Counted from the first letter of the stretch, positions 18,071-27,157 are shown. The stretch: 64,000 nucleotides of DNA from Companilactobacillus allii (GCF_001971585.1 NZ_CP019323.1:1850053-1914052); one strand, 5' to 3'. Made by a program: numbers and translations. The notes: generated by a model not told the origin, from the letters alone.

Positions 18071-18757
18071 ATGGGAAATCATTTGGGAATCTATATAACT
18101 GATGATGCGAATAAAACATTTGAATTGCCGATTAATCCTGCCGAGGTTGAATTGACTGCTGAAACTGATGATAAAAGTGAAACTGTCACTGGCTTAGGTG
18201 AGGTTAATTTGATTGGGGATTCAAAGTTAAGGTCAATTAGTGTCCAAAGTACTTTGCCGTTGGATCCATCTAGTGAGCATTATGTTTCGGCACAGAATCT
18301 GTTGGGTAGTGCTCAAGAATATATTGATTGGTTGCTTAATATTCAGGAATCAAAAAAGCCGATGCGTTTAGTCATCAGCTCGACAAAAATTTCATTTAAA
18401 GCAACTATTTCAAGTTTTCAGTATGGTTTTAAAAATGGTTATGATGGTGAGTATGTTTATACATTAACTTTGAAGGAATATAGACCGTTTTTGGCCAAAA
18501 AAGTTACCAAGGAACAATCAGTTATAAGTGAATCAACTCGACCTACTCCGCCTAATAAAGTTGGCATTGGTTCAACTGTGATTGTTAATGGGCAATTACA
18601 TCGTGATAGTGCTGGCAATGGTTTGGGATTGATTGAACAGAATGCCACTAGGAAGATTTCTTTGATTAATCCTGGTTCATCATATCCATATCACGTTGTT
18701 ACTTTAGATGGTGGTGCACGTGGTTGGGTCAAAGAAAGTGACGTGAAGTCAGCATGA
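18071..18757 (+). CDS. Baseplate protein XkdP-like with SH3-like C-terminus
   Basis: 228 residues. The N-terminal 150 residues (GIYITDDANKTFELPINPAE and YIDWLLNIQESKKPMRLVIS) match the XkdP/gp53 hub-associated family. The last 60 residues (IGSTVIVNGQLHRDSAGNG and ARGWVKESDV) look like an SH3-type cell-wall domain in the place where XkdP usually has LysM. It overlaps the next gene by ATGA. Confidence 0.82.
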   Translation: MGNHLGIYITDDANKTFELPINPAEVELTAETDDKSETVTGLGEVNLIGDSKLRSISVQSTLPLDPSSEHYVSAQNLLGSAQEYIDWLLNIQESKKPMRLVISSTKISFKATISSFQYGFKNGYDGEYVYTLTLKEYRPFLAKKVTKEQSVISESTRPTPPNKVGIGSTVIVNGQLHRDSAGNGLGLIEQNATRKISLINPGSSYPYHVVTLDGGARGWVKESDVKSA

Positions 18758-19806
18758 TCACTAAATTTACTATTGGTCGTAGAAATAGTGGTGATACTTG
18801 GGATGTTTCAAGTTTGGCCAGCAATATTAAATGGGTCACTGATTTGAATTTTGCTGCAGGAACATTCACTTTTGATTTGTTGTTTGATGGTTCATTTTAT
18901 CCTCAAAGTGGTGATGTAGTTGAGTTCCAGTGGGACGAACAGAAGATATTCTTTGGTTATATTTTTAAGACTACTTTCAAAGACAAGAAGTTTAGTATTA
19001 CTGCATACGATAAGATGAGATATTTAAAAAATGAAGATTCGTTTGTGTGGCCAGTTTCTACTATTTCCGATAGATTCGATACTGTTTGTAAGATGGCTGA
19101 AATTAATCATAAGGTGATTAATGTTTCTGATTATAAACTGGCTGCTGAAGTAGCAGATTCTAAGACGTACTTCGACATGTTGAAGTCAGGAATTGACTCA
19201 ACTCAAAAGGCCACCAATCAAATGTACTATGTGTTTGCTAATTATGATGTTGTTGAATTGCGGAAGGCTCCTTATAACAATCTAGATATTATTATTGGTG
19301 ATCAGTCTTTGTTGACTGATTTTTCTTTTGAGAAATCGATTGATGATGCTGCTAACTCGGTTCGTATTATTAAGAAGAATTCATCAGAATCACAACAGAC
19401 TACCTCTACAGCTACTGCAGATTCTGAATCGGCTGGTGATGACCCTAAGACTACTAGTTTTGCTTACACTGATGTTAAAGCTCATGATATTTTGGATTGG
19501 GGTAAGTTGCAGATTGTTGAGAATGCCAAGGACAAGGCCAATAACGCTCAAATGAAGCAACGTGCTGATGAATTACTCAAGGAGAAGAATAGAGAAACTT
19601 ATACATTGAGTCTGGATTGTTTAGGTAATACCTCTTTGATTGCGGGTAATTCGGTTAATTTACAAATCAGTGAGTTGTCTAAGGCTGGATTCTACGTTGG
19701 TAACACGGCAATTATTAAAGCAACTCACAATTTTGGTAGTGACTATAATTGTAATTTGGAAATGAAGGTGAATGAACCATGGCTGGAGAACAGCTCCTCG
19801 AATTAA
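18754..19806 (+). CDS. Baseplate hub protein XkdQ-like (gpD-like)
   Basis: 350 residues starting in the previous stop. KFTIGRRNSGDTWDVSSLAS and FQWDEQKIFFGYIFKTTFK match the XkdQ family, the PBSX equivalent of the P2 gpD hub. The C-terminus (LDCLGNTSLIAGNSVNLQI) is the last beta domain of that fold. It sits at the tail tip around the spike. Confidence 0.85.
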   Translation: MITKFTIGRRNSGDTWDVSSLASNIKWVTDLNFAAGTFTFDLLFDGSFYPQSGDVVEFQWDEQKIFFGYIFKTTFKDKKFSITAYDKMRYLKNEDSFVWPVSTISDRFDTVCKMAEINHKVINVSDYKLAAEVADSKTYFDMLKSGIDSTQKATNQMYYVFANYDVVELRKAPYNNLDIIIGDQSLLTDFSFEKSIDDAANSVRIIKKNSSESQQTTSTATADSESAGDDPKTTSFAYTDVKAHDILDWGKLQIVENAKDKANNAQMKQRADELLKEKNRETYTLSLDCLGNTSLIAGNSVNLQISELSKAGFYVGNTAIIKATHNFGSDYNCNLEMKVNEPWLENSSSN

Positions 19807-20147
19807 TGAATAGTAAAGGTGGTAATGAATCGGATTACTCCGATATTGTTTACGGAAAAGTAATTAGTATAGATCCATTAAAGATTCAGACATCTAATCA
19901 AATGATTTTGTCTGAGTCTTTTTTAGTTCTGGGAAGACAGGTTACTAAACATAAGGAACATATTAGGGTATTGTCTCATTTTGATTCTATTGGTGAGGCT
20001 TCCGGTACCCGTCCTGATGTATCAGAAGCAATTGAGATTGACGGTTCACTTCAAGTTGATGATGAGGTTACTATGATTCGATTTGATGGTGGCCAACAAT
20101 TTTATGTGTTAGAAAGAAGTAAGGATAGGAGGGATGTTGATGGATAA
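19779..20147 (+). CDS. Baseplate protein XkdR-like (DUF2577)
   Basis: 122 residues, overlapping the hub gene by 28 bp. It is recognised by YGKVISIDPLKIQTSNQMIL and by the later VDDEVTMIRFDGGQQFYVLE ending in a basic tail, as in DUF2577. It is a small OB-like protein next to the hub in PBSX-type baseplates. Confidence 0.83.
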   Translation: MAGEQLLELMNSKGGNESDYSDIVYGKVISIDPLKIQTSNQMILSESFLVLGRQVTKHKEHIRVLSHFDSIGEASGTRPDVSEAIEIDGSLQVDDEVTMIRFDGGQQFYVLERSKDRRDVDG

Positions 20148-20499
20148 AACATTGACCTATCAAGTTAAAAATGGCCGAATATTGAATAAATTTGATAGAC
20201 ACGAGGCTATGATTCAAGCGGTTGATAAGATTTTGAAGACTGAAAGATTTGTTTATCCAATTTACGATAATCAATATGGTAATGATTTCTTTGAATTATT
20301 CGGTAAGTCATTTGATTATGCGACCGTTGAAGTAGAGCGGATGGTTAAAGAGGCTTTGTTATCTGACAGTCGTATTTTGAGTGTGCTGATAGATGACATT
20401 GAGATATTAGATAGAACTATCTTGCTAGTAAGTGGATCATGCACAACTATTTATGGTGATATTCCAATTGAAAGTGAGGTGAGTGTTAGTGACGCCTGA
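20140..20499 (+). CDS. Baseplate wedge protein XkdS-like (gp25/DUF2634)
   Basis: About 119 residues. RILNKFDRHEAMIQAVDKIL and YPIYDNQYGNDFFELFGKSF mark the DUF2634/gp25 lysozyme-like wedge family. An ATG at 20134 touches the ribosome site AGGAGGG, so the ATG at 20140 with 6-7 bp spacing is the better start. It overlaps both neighbours. Confidence 0.86.
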   Translation: MDKTLTYQVKNGRILNKFDRHEAMIQAVDKILKTERFVYPIYDNQYGNDFFELFGKSFDYATVEVERMVKEALLSDSRILSVLIDDIEILDRTILLVSGSCTTIYGDIPIESEVSVSDA

Positions 20500-21637
20500 A
20501 AATTTAGCAAGCCAAATTGAATCAAGGGACTTTGATTATTATCTTAAGCAGATGATGGATAAAGTTCCTGACGACATTGACAAGCGCCAGGGCTCAATTA
20601 TTTATGATGCTTTAGCTCCTGCAGCAATGTTGATGGCCAACCAATCATTGACTATGGGAACGCTGGTTAGAGAGTCTTATATCAAAACGGCAGATAATGA
20701 ATTTTTAGATTATCGAGCGGGTGAACATGGTACTTCTAGACAGTTGGCGACTGCTGCACAAGTTATTGCTAAGTTTCTAGATTCAAAAGGGAATCCAATT
20801 GATAATGTTGATATTGGTGACAGGTTTGCTTCACTGGGCGATAATCCTATATTTTATAAAGTTAAAGCTATTAATGATAATTTAACTGGGATTCTGGAAG
20901 CGGAAGAACTAGGTACGCGTTCAAACGGATATTTGGGTCAAATATTGCCAGTAACGCCTAACGATGTATTATCTTGGGCAGAAGTGATTGAGGTGACTGT
21001 TCCGGCGCGGGATGATGAATCTGATGATCACTTACGTGAGAGATTATTGGCTTCCGATTCTTGGATTGCTTACGGTGGTAACATTTCTGATTATTTGGAT
21101 ATGTTATCTAAGATTCCAATTGTTGGCGGTGCACAGGTCTATCCTGTGTGGAATGGTGGTGGCACGGTTAAATTGGTTATTTTAGATAATGATTTGCGTG
21201 CTGCTAGTAAAGAATTGCTGACACAAGTTAAAAATGAGATTGACCCACCTGATTCACCCGGGTTGGGATATGGTCTGGCTCCAATTGATCACATGGTTAC
21301 CGTTGTAGCTCCGGAAGAAATTCGTATTGATGTTTCAACTAAAGTAGAGATTGATTCAATTTCTGATAAGGATGTTTTAAGACCTAAGATTATTGACATA
21401 ATTAGTAAGTATTTTGAGTTGTGTCGCTCTTCATGGGACGACGTCAATAAGGTGACTGGTAGAGGATACAATCTAGTTTTGTATCGGTCGAAGATTCTAT
21501 CTGAAATTATGAAGGTTGAGGGTGTAGTGAATGCTTCTATTCCTGAGTTGAATGGTAGGGATGAAGATATTCATTTGATATTTAATAATGATATATCTCA
21601 ACTTCCAATCATGGGTGAGGTGAAATTAGATGGTTAA
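20489..21637 (+). CDS. Baseplate J-like protein (XkdT)
   Basis: About 382 residues. PDDIDKRQGSIIYDALAPA and VTVPARDDESDDHLRERLLA are the J/gp47-like wedge signatures. The frame begins at GTG 20483, but GTG 20489 has better spacing from AGTGAGGTGA. It links the baseplate hub to the fibre-bearing periphery. Confidence 0.9.
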   Translation: MTPENLASQIESRDFDYYLKQMMDKVPDDIDKRQGSIIYDALAPAAMLMANQSLTMGTLVRESYIKTADNEFLDYRAGEHGTSRQLATAAQVIAKFLDSKGNPIDNVDIGDRFASLGDNPIFYKVKAINDNLTGILEAEELGTRSNGYLGQILPVTPNDVLSWAEVIEVTVPARDDESDDHLRERLLASDSWIAYGGNISDYLDMLSKIPIVGGAQVYPVWNGGGTVKLVILDNDLRAASKELLTQVKNEIDPPDSPGLGYGLAPIDHMVTVVAPEEIRIDVSTKVEIDSISDKDVLRPKIIDIISKYFELCRSSWDDVNKVTGRGYNLVLYRSKILSEIMKVEGVVNASIPELNGRDEDIHLIFNNDISQLPIMGEVKLDG

Positions 21638-22424
21638 ACTTCAAAATTATTTACCTGATTATTACGATGATGTGTACGAGATGCAAAAACTGGTGGCTGC
21701 TGAACAAGTTGACTTCACTAAGTTTGATGATTTGGTTATGAGAACTTTGTTAAATCAATTTGTTACACAAACGGATTTATCGGGTATTTCAATATTTGAG
21801 GACCAATTAGGTATCGAACCTGATTCTAATGACTCGTTAGAGACGCGACAATATAATGTGTTAATGCGAATGCTGCCACCTAAGCCAATTACATTGAAGT
21901 ATTTTAAAGAATTGTTACATACCTTGAATATTCCTACTTCGATTAATGTCGAATATGCAATCAGGCATGTTGAGACGGTAGCTAAAAAAAGTGAGATTAG
22001 TAAGGCTCAAATACAACGTTTGATATATCTATTAAACGTATATTTGCCTGCTAATCTCACTTTTCAAATTATTGTTAATTCGGAGTCAGACGCTGATTTA
22101 AATGAATATTTTGGTGCAACACAGGGTAGTTCAACCTTGGCAAGTGCGAATCCTAAATTAAAATATTTTTCTGATACTAAATTTAAAATATTTTGCGGTG
22201 GGATAAAGCCTGGAGTGGTTTCTTCAGCATTTGCACTACCCAAACTTGTTTCAACTGCGAAGTCTAAATTAACGGTCTATGCATCCGAATCCAATCCTCA
22301 AGCATATGCTCATGCTATTGCTAGAGCCTTGCTGAGAGGTGATTCAGAATTAGAAGAAACTAGTTATTTTGGAACTATTAAGCCACAGATATCAATAAAT
22401 ACTGAGCTAAAGGAGAAAGAATAA
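21630..22424 (+). CDS. Baseplate protein XkdU/YmfQ-like (DUF2313)
   Basis: 264 residues with an 8-bp overlap to the J-like gene. NYLPDYYDDVYEMQKLVAAE, then IEPDSNDSLETRQYNVLMRM and PKPITLKYFKELL match the DUF2313 family (P2 gpI-like). It is the last wedge component before the fibre genes. Confidence 0.87.
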   Translation: MVKLQNYLPDYYDDVYEMQKLVAAEQVDFTKFDDLVMRTLLNQFVTQTDLSGISIFEDQLGIEPDSNDSLETRQYNVLMRMLPPKPITLKYFKELLHTLNIPTSINVEYAIRHVETVAKKSEISKAQIQRLIYLLNVYLPANLTFQIIVNSESDADLNEYFGATQGSSTLASANPKLKYFSDTKFKIFCGGIKPGVVSSAFALPKLVSTAKSKLTVYASESNPQAYAHAIARALLRGDSELEETSYFGTIKPQISINTELKEKE

Positions 22425-23009
22425 ATGGCAGAATACAATGAAACAATTTTGACCGCTACTGGATTGGATTTAGCTAGCCGTGCTGCAAATGGTAAGACAA
22501 AGTTTGTCATTACACGTGCAGCATCAACAGAAGTTGATTTATCCAGTAAGTCAGAATCAGAATTACAGGCTTTGACTACTTTGCCTAGCGAGGCTCAGGC
22601 TGGTTCGATTGAGAATCAAACAGAGAATGTTCCTAATTCAAATGCTGTTATTGGAACCGAGATTTTGTTTACAAATGACGGTATTAATAAGAGCTATGTG
22701 ATCAATGCAATTGGTTTATATGCAAGAGAAGACGGTAGTGATACTGAGATACTATATGCAATAAATACGGCAATTGATCCAGAGAGTATGCCTGACTTTG
22801 CTAAACAAGTCTTATTTCAGTTCAGATTTACTATTTACGTCGTTGTTGGAAGAACTGAAAATGTCACTGTTAAGGTTGATCCTACTGGGATGGCTTCTAA
22901 GGACTATGTTGATGATAGGGTCAATAAAATTAATACTGATGATGTTATTGGTAGTTCAGATACGTTGTCACAGTTAACAACCATGAGTAATTTTTTGGAG
23001 GATAAATAA
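22425..23009 (+). CDS. Tail fibre / baseplate-attached protein
   Basis: 194 residues starting immediately after the previous stop. It begins AEYNETILTATGLDLASRAA, the common N-terminus of Firmicutes myophage fibre attachment proteins, followed by FTNDGINKSYVINAIGLYAR. The C-terminus (KDYVDDRVNKINTDDVIGSS) is a short trimeric-type coil. It is much shorter than a full fibre, so receptor binding may lie in the next two genes. Confidence 0.75.
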   Translation: MAEYNETILTATGLDLASRAANGKTKFVITRAASTEVDLSSKSESELQALTTLPSEAQAGSIENQTENVPNSNAVIGTEILFTNDGINKSYVINAIGLYAREDGSDTEILYAINTAIDPESMPDFAKQVLFQFRFTIYVVVGRTENVTVKVDPTGMASKDYVDDRVNKINTDDVIGSSDTLSQLTTMSNFLEDK

Positions 23010-23011
23010 AT

Positions 23012-23287
23012 ATGAAACTAACTGAATTTTTCGATTTGATTCAAAAGATAGTTGTGAAATTACCTGCAGCAGTTAAAATAAAAAAACTTGATGGTACATA
23101 TTCGTCAATCAAGGCTGGCACAGATATGCAAGTAGATTTATCTGCGGTGGTTTATAGCAAGGATCAGGTGGATGATGCAATTAATAAAAAGGTTGTTGAC
23201 GCAAATACAAACGCTTCAATAACTGATACGGCTCTATTGAAACAGCTTAAAGATATGAATACTTTTTTAAATGGAATAACAGAATAG
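23012..23287 (+). CDS. Small tail-associated protein (91 aa)
   Basis: Its ribosome site GGAGG lies at the end of the previous gene. The C-terminal half (SKDQVDDAINKKVVDANTNA, ending LKDMNTFLNGITE) closely mirrors the end of the preceding fibre protein (KDYVDDRVN, LTTMSNFLEDK). The two may share a trimer-forming motif or derive from one split fibre gene. N-terminal LKLPAAV-type helices give no family. Confidence 0.55.
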   Translation: MKLTEFFDLIQKIVVKLPAAVKIKKLDGTYSSIKAGTDMQVDLSAVVYSKDQVDDAINKKVVDANTNASITDTALLKQLKDMNTFLNGITE

Positions 23288-23300
23288 GAGGAATGGACTA

Positions 23301-24530
23301 ATGGAGTTTAAAAATGATTTGGAGTTAGTTGGACATGTTGCTGCACATTCTGTTTTGTCTGGAACTTATAAAGATTCAGATGGGAATGTCAAAGTATTAT
23401 TGCCAACGGGTTCTGGTTCGTCACTTGATTTAGAACAATTTAGGAAAGATACCAATCCTACTGCTGCGGATACTAATCCACCGGTTGGTGCTGATATATA
23501 TCCTGGTTCACTTGAAAAAGGAGAAGTTGGAGGTAGATATCTATTAAGTAACACTAAAACTGATCCAACCAAAGTAACTAATATTACTTTTTTAAAGGAT
23601 GTTGGTAATAAGTTGAATATGGTTGGTGATGGATTACAATTCAGAGTACTTTTGCAGAAAACTGTCATTACAAAGGGAGTAAAAGGTGCTGTATCGACTG
23701 TTGAATTGAACTATGATCCCAAAAATATTGCAAAGAATAGTTGCTTTACAACTAAGTCACCAATACCTATAACAATTAAGGCAAGTTCCTTTAAAGTTGA
23801 TGTTCCTGTTACTATCAAGTTGGATGGTGTAGGTGAGAACTTAGGATTAAGTAATAATCTTTCTCCAAGTATTACATTTACATTTAAAGCTAATAAGAGC
23901 ATGGATATTAAGTCCAATCAGGGATATTCAAATGATGGCGTATCATCAGGAATTACAGGCGTTACGTATGATATTATTTGTGAAATGGTTAATACTTATT
24001 CAGCTCAAGAGGCAGTGTCACAATTACCGGTTGGCATGTCGTTAATGAGCGGTGATGTAAGTGGGGACGTTCCACTTAAATTTGTAAATGATGATTACTC
24101 AAATATTTCAGGTTTGCAGATTACGTTTAATCCCAAAATTATGATGACAGAAGGAACTGGCACTTCTGCCAAATATTGGATAGGAAGAGCCTATTTGAAA
24201 TTTTCAGAAATGGGATTCACTTTTCCCAAGGTATTGAATGTAGAAAGAGATGATTTGTTACTTAATAGACAGATTGAAATTTCTTATAATGATTTAACAG
24301 ACGCTACCAAGGTACATACTTATCAAGTAAATTCTGATAATGTAGAAAACGTGAAAACAGGTGATATATCCCCATCAGAGGGCCCTACATCTGTAACTTA
24401 TTCTTCTAATCCGAATTTACTTATTGAAAGTGGATTATTAAATATTGATTTCAAAGTAATTGTAACTTCATCAATTACTAGTGCTAAATATATATATACT
24501 TTAAGTATTATCGATGTGTCAACATATTAG
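23301..24530 (+). CDS. Putative receptor-binding or fibre protein
   Basis: 409 residues following GGAGG. The first 60 residues are a short attachment region. The rest is rich in beta strands and polar residues (TITFTFKANKSMDIKS-like segments), with no recognised domain. Position between the fibre genes and the lysis module is where host-recognition proteins lie in such phages. That is the basis for the call, and the specific ligand is unknown. Confidence 0.5.
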   Translation: MEFKNDLELVGHVAAHSVLSGTYKDSDGNVKVLLPTGSGSSLDLEQFRKDTNPTAADTNPPVGADIYPGSLEKGEVGGRYLLSNTKTDPTKVTNITFLKDVGNKLNMVGDGLQFRVLLQKTVITKGVKGAVSTVELNYDPKNIAKNSCFTTKSPIPITIKASSFKVDVPVTIKLDGVGENLGLSNNLSPSITFTFKANKSMDIKSNQGYSNDGVSSGITGVTYDIICEMVNTYSAQEAVSQLPVGMSLMSGDVSGDVPLKFVNDDYSNISGLQITFNPKIMMTEGTGTSAKYWIGRAYLKFSEMGFTFPKVLNVERDDLLLNRQIEISYNDLTDATKVHTYQVNSDNVENVKTGDISPSEGPTSVTYSSNPNLLIESGLLNIDFKVIVTSSITSAKYIYTLSIIDVSTY

Positions 24531-24542
24531 GGAGGTAAACTA

Positions 24543-24884
24543 ATGTCCAAAATAACAATTGAGTTAAATGATAATGGTAATATAAGAAATTTTATAAAGA
24601 ATGAATATAAAAAAGAAGGCTGGATTATCGTTGATGATAATCCAGCCTTTAACTATGAGAATAAGTTTGATTGGACAATAAGAAACTCAGACAACAAGTT
24701 AGTTCACATTGCAACAGGTATGACGCCAGAAGAAGAAGCTAATTCGGTCAGTGCAGCAACGCTTAAACAAGTCGGTGAGACCGCTGCTCAAGTAGCAAGT
24801 TTAGCAACAGCCTTTGGTGCATATATGAAAGCAACTGCATCAAATGATGCAACTATATCTAATACGGAAGAGGGTACTAAATAA
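24543..24884 (+). CDS. Phage protein of unknown function (113 aa)
   Basis: Ribosome site GGGAGGT. The product starts MSKITIELNDNGNIRNFI and ends in a helical Ala-rich segment (LKQVGETAAQVASLATAFGA). The gene contains a perfect 14-bp inverted repeat in its early part; see the separate entry. It overlaps the XkdX gene by one base. I do not recognise the family; a fibre-tip chaperone role is possible from position. Confidence 0.55.
   Translation: MSKITIELNDNGNIRNFIKNEYKKEGWIIVDDNPAFNYENKFDWTIRNSDNKLVHIATGMTPEEEANSVSAATLKQVGETAAQVASLATAFGAYMKATASNDATISNTEEGTK
24616..24649 (+). repeat. Perfect 14-bp inverted repeat inside a coding sequence
   Basis: AAGGCTGGATTATC and GATAATCCAGCCTT are exact reverse complements around the 6-base loop GTTGAT. 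The mRNA would form a very stable hairpin about 75 bases into the gene. It is not followed by a T run long enough for a standard terminator. Confidence 0.9.
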
Positions 24885-25018
24885 TGTTTATTGCAATTCA
24901 ATTAATGTATCAAATGAATGTATACAAGAATACTGATGTTGCTGATTTTGTTAAATGGAACAATATCAATTCTGATCAATATAAGACAATCACTGGGGAA
25001 GAATATACGGAAAGCTAG
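24884..25018 (+). CDS. XkdX family small protein
   Basis: 44 residues, overlapping the previous stop by one base (TAATG). The pattern Y(K)NTDVADFVKWNNIN...QYKTITGEEY is the XkdX signature: a short helix, then a W/N motif and the ITGE(E/D)Y ending. It is a standard member of PBSX-like tail regions just before the lysis genes; its exact role is unknown. Confidence 0.88.
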   Translation: MFIAIQLMYQMNVYKNTDVADFVKWNNINSDQYKTITGEEYTES

Positions 25019-25037
25019 CCATTTGGTTAGCTTTTTT
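25011..25037 (+). terminator. Intrinsic terminator after the tail genes
   Basis: AAGCTAGCC pairs with GGTTAGCTT (one wobble) around ATTT, followed by a T run. The stem overlaps the last codons of the XkdX gene. Confidence 0.75.
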
Positions 25038-25054
25038 GATTGAGGTGATGGAAT

Positions 25055-25441
25055 TTGAAATATTTAAAGAAGAATCACTTTTGGTTCCTTACGGGAATGG
25101 AAACATTTGCCTTGGGGTTACTATTTATTTCTAATGGTAATTTTATTGATAGACCACCATCCACACCACCATTTATTACTAATGTAGATGACCCGCCATT
25201 TGCCATTGCGTTAATAATTGTTGGTTTATATACGATGTTCTCATGTTTTGATGTATTACATCATTCTAGAAAAGACGTAATCACGTTTGTACTTCTGTTT
25301 GTTTGGACGTTTTACCTTGTTATATTTTCAATTCATGATTTTACATCTCCCATATTTATGCCAAAATTCACTACTATTTTTATTTTATTTATAGTTGTAA
25401 GAATTTTGTTTGAATCATTTTGGAGTAATCCTAATGATTGA
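25055..25441 (+). CDS. Phage membrane protein of unknown function (128 aa)
   Basis: TTG start at 25055, fixed by TGAGGTGA upstream. Four likely membrane spans: around FWFLTGMETFALGLLFI, FAIALIIVGLYTMFSCF, VITFVLLFVWTFYLVIF and FTTIFILFIVVRILFESF. A Pro-rich loop (DRPPSTPPFI) lies between spans 1 and 2. It precedes the holin-associated genes and overlaps the next by 8 bp, so it probably belongs to the lysis module, but no family is recognised. Confidence 0.6.
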   Translation: MKYLKKNHFWFLTGMETFALGLLFISNGNFIDRPPSTPPFITNVDDPPFAIALIIVGLYTMFSCFDVLHHSRKDVITFVLLFVWTFYLVIFSIHDFTSPIFMPKFTTIFILFIVVRILFESFWSNPND

Positions 25442-25727
25442 TACCGTTAGAGTTGCTATTTCGGCTGTGGTTGGTGGTGCAGTTACGGGTATATTTGGCG
25501 TTTGGTTGCAGCGAACTAAAAACAAAGGTAGTAATGAAAGTATCTACGCTGATCACACTCAAGAGTTATTTGACAGGTTAGACAAGATAACTCAGGAACG
25601 TGATGACTTGAAGGAACAAGTTATTAAGTTAAATAACCAAGTTCAAAAGCAAAGTAATATTATTGATTCGCTTACTAAACAGGTAGGAAATTTAAATGAA
25701 AAGTTCGATTTAATGGAGGAAAAGTAA
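25434..25727 (+). CDS. Holin-associated membrane/coiled-coil protein
   Basis: About 97 residues. One N-terminal membrane span (VAISAVVGGAVTGIFGVW) is followed by a long coiled coil (LFDRLDKITQERDDLKEQ onward). Such XhlA-like or accessory proteins accompany holins. The ATG at 25434 has GGAG at good spacing; an earlier ATG at 25410 lies inside the previous gene without a ribosome site. Confidence 0.65.
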   Translation: MIDTVRVAISAVVGGAVTGIFGVWLQRTKNKGSNESIYADHTQELFDRLDKITQERDDLKEQVIKLNNQVQKQSNIIDSLTKQVGNLNEKFDLMEEK

Positions 25728-26018
25728 ATGAACATTATAGAGGGATTAAATTTGATTGATGTGACACAACTGTTGACTATTGCAATTCTGTGTTATGTAA
25801 CAACGAACGCAATTAAGAATACAGGTAAGGTTAGCACACAATACATGCCATTTATTTCAATGGTGTTAGGATTATTATTTTCAATTTTGATTGCAGTAGT
25901 ATTTCATGATAGTGAAATGGGTAAGGCTATAATCGCAGGTCTATTGGTTGGTGGTTTTACTTCAGGAATGTTTGATGGAATTCAAGGATTCTTAAATGAT
26001 GGGGGTACTTCAGAATGA
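25728..26018 (+). CDS. Phage holin, A118-type
   Basis: 96 residues with hydrophobic segments VTQLLTIAILCYVTTNAI, FISMVLGLLFSILIAVVF and a Gly-rich third (AIIAGLLVGGFTSGMFDG), the layout of the Listeria A118 holin family. It would permeabilise or depolarise the membrane at lysis time. It overlaps the endolysin gene by 4 bp (ATGA). Confidence 0.85.
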   Translation: MNIIEGLNLIDVTQLLTIAILCYVTTNAIKNTGKVSTQYMPFISMVLGLLFSILIAVVFHDSEMGKAIIAGLLVGGFTSGMFDGIQGFLNDGGTSE

Positions 26019-27136
26019 AACGCAAATTAGTTTATATTGTAGGTCTGCTTATTGCAGGTCTATTTTTTTGTTCTACTAATGTTCAAGCTGCTAGAACGGA
26101 TATGGTTGATGTGTCTAATCACAATGGCTACATGACTGTATCAAACTTTCAGGACATGTTGAACAATTATGGGGTCAAGGCAGTGATCACTAAGATATCT
26201 GAAGGTACTTATTATCATGACTACACGGCTGCCAATAATATCTCTACTGCCCAGTCTGCTGGTCTGTACATTAATGGTTATCACTTTGCTAGATATACCA
26301 CAGTGGCGGGTGCGATATCTGAGGCTAACTATGCTGCTACTATGGCCAAACAAGATGGACTACCAATTGGAGCTGTATTAGTTACTGATGTTGAAGCTGA
26401 GCAACAAAGTGGATTATCAAGAGCGACCAATAATGCCAATAATAAAGCCTTTATGGAGCAAGTTGCTAAGTATGGATATCGTTCAGACATATACACTATG
26501 AGTTCATGGCTCGGCAACAAGATGGATGTGAACAGTGGTGGTTGGATTGCTTCATATCCGTATAACGCCTCAGGGAAGTCCTGGTATTCAGGCAATCATA
26601 GTTGGCAATGGGGAAGTACTTATCAATTTGCAGGTAGTTATGGCAATTTTGATGTTTCTCAAAACTATGATGATTTTTATACTGGTGGCCAAGCTGCTGA
26701 GGTAGATCCACGGCAGACGATTAATAATATTGTTTCTGTCAAAGGTAACAACTATAAGGCATTCACTACTTATGATAATTATGGTAATGCAAATAGTGGA
26801 ACTGACGTTACTAGTGCTACTGATTGGGTATCTAATTCTATCAAGGTTGTTAATATGAAACCTTATTTTGTAATTGGGCGTAACGTTTTATTGCCTCAAT
26901 CAACTACGACATTTAAGAATAAGGTGGTTATTAACTATCGTTCCGACTATGGTGTCTTGGCTTATAATTATAAAGGACAATCCGTTGGTGATAGTAATAA
27001 GACATTTAAGGGTGGAACAGAATGGGCAACTAACGATACATTGGTCGATATTCCCAATATTGGTTGGTGTTATAAAGTTGCTACTGATGAATATATTCCT
27101 GTTAAGTATATGCAGGGTTCTGGATACGCTGTATAA
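26015..27136 (+). CDS. Endolysin, GH25 muramidase with signal peptide
   Basis: 373 residues. Residues 1-25 form a signal peptide (basic start, then VGLLIAGLFFCSTNVQA). Next comes the GH25 domain with MVDVSNHNGYMTVSNF, VKAVITKISEGTYYHD and VLVTDVEAE carrying the catalytic Asp/Glu residues. The C-terminal part (from about 235) holds two SH3/SLAP-like wall-binding repeats. The enzyme cleaves the MurNAc-GlcNAc bond. The signal peptide suggests Sec export, with the holin acting as trigger rather than as a hole for lysin. Confidence 0.92.
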   Translation: MKRKLVYIVGLLIAGLFFCSTNVQAARTDMVDVSNHNGYMTVSNFQDMLNNYGVKAVITKISEGTYYHDYTAANNISTAQSAGLYINGYHFARYTTVAGAISEANYAATMAKQDGLPIGAVLVTDVEAEQQSGLSRATNNANNKAFMEQVAKYGYRSDIYTMSSWLGNKMDVNSGGWIASYPYNASGKSWYSGNHSWQWGSTYQFAGSYGNFDVSQNYDDFYTGGQAAEVDPRQTINNIVSVKGNNYKAFTTYDNYGNANSGTDVTSATDWVSNSIKVVNMKPYFVIGRNVLLPQSTTTFKNKVVINYRSDYGVLAYNYKGQSVGDSNKTFKGGTEWATNDTLVDIPNIGWCYKVATDEYIPVKYMQGSGYAV

Positions 27137-27157
27137 AGGATTAACAAAAATAAACTC

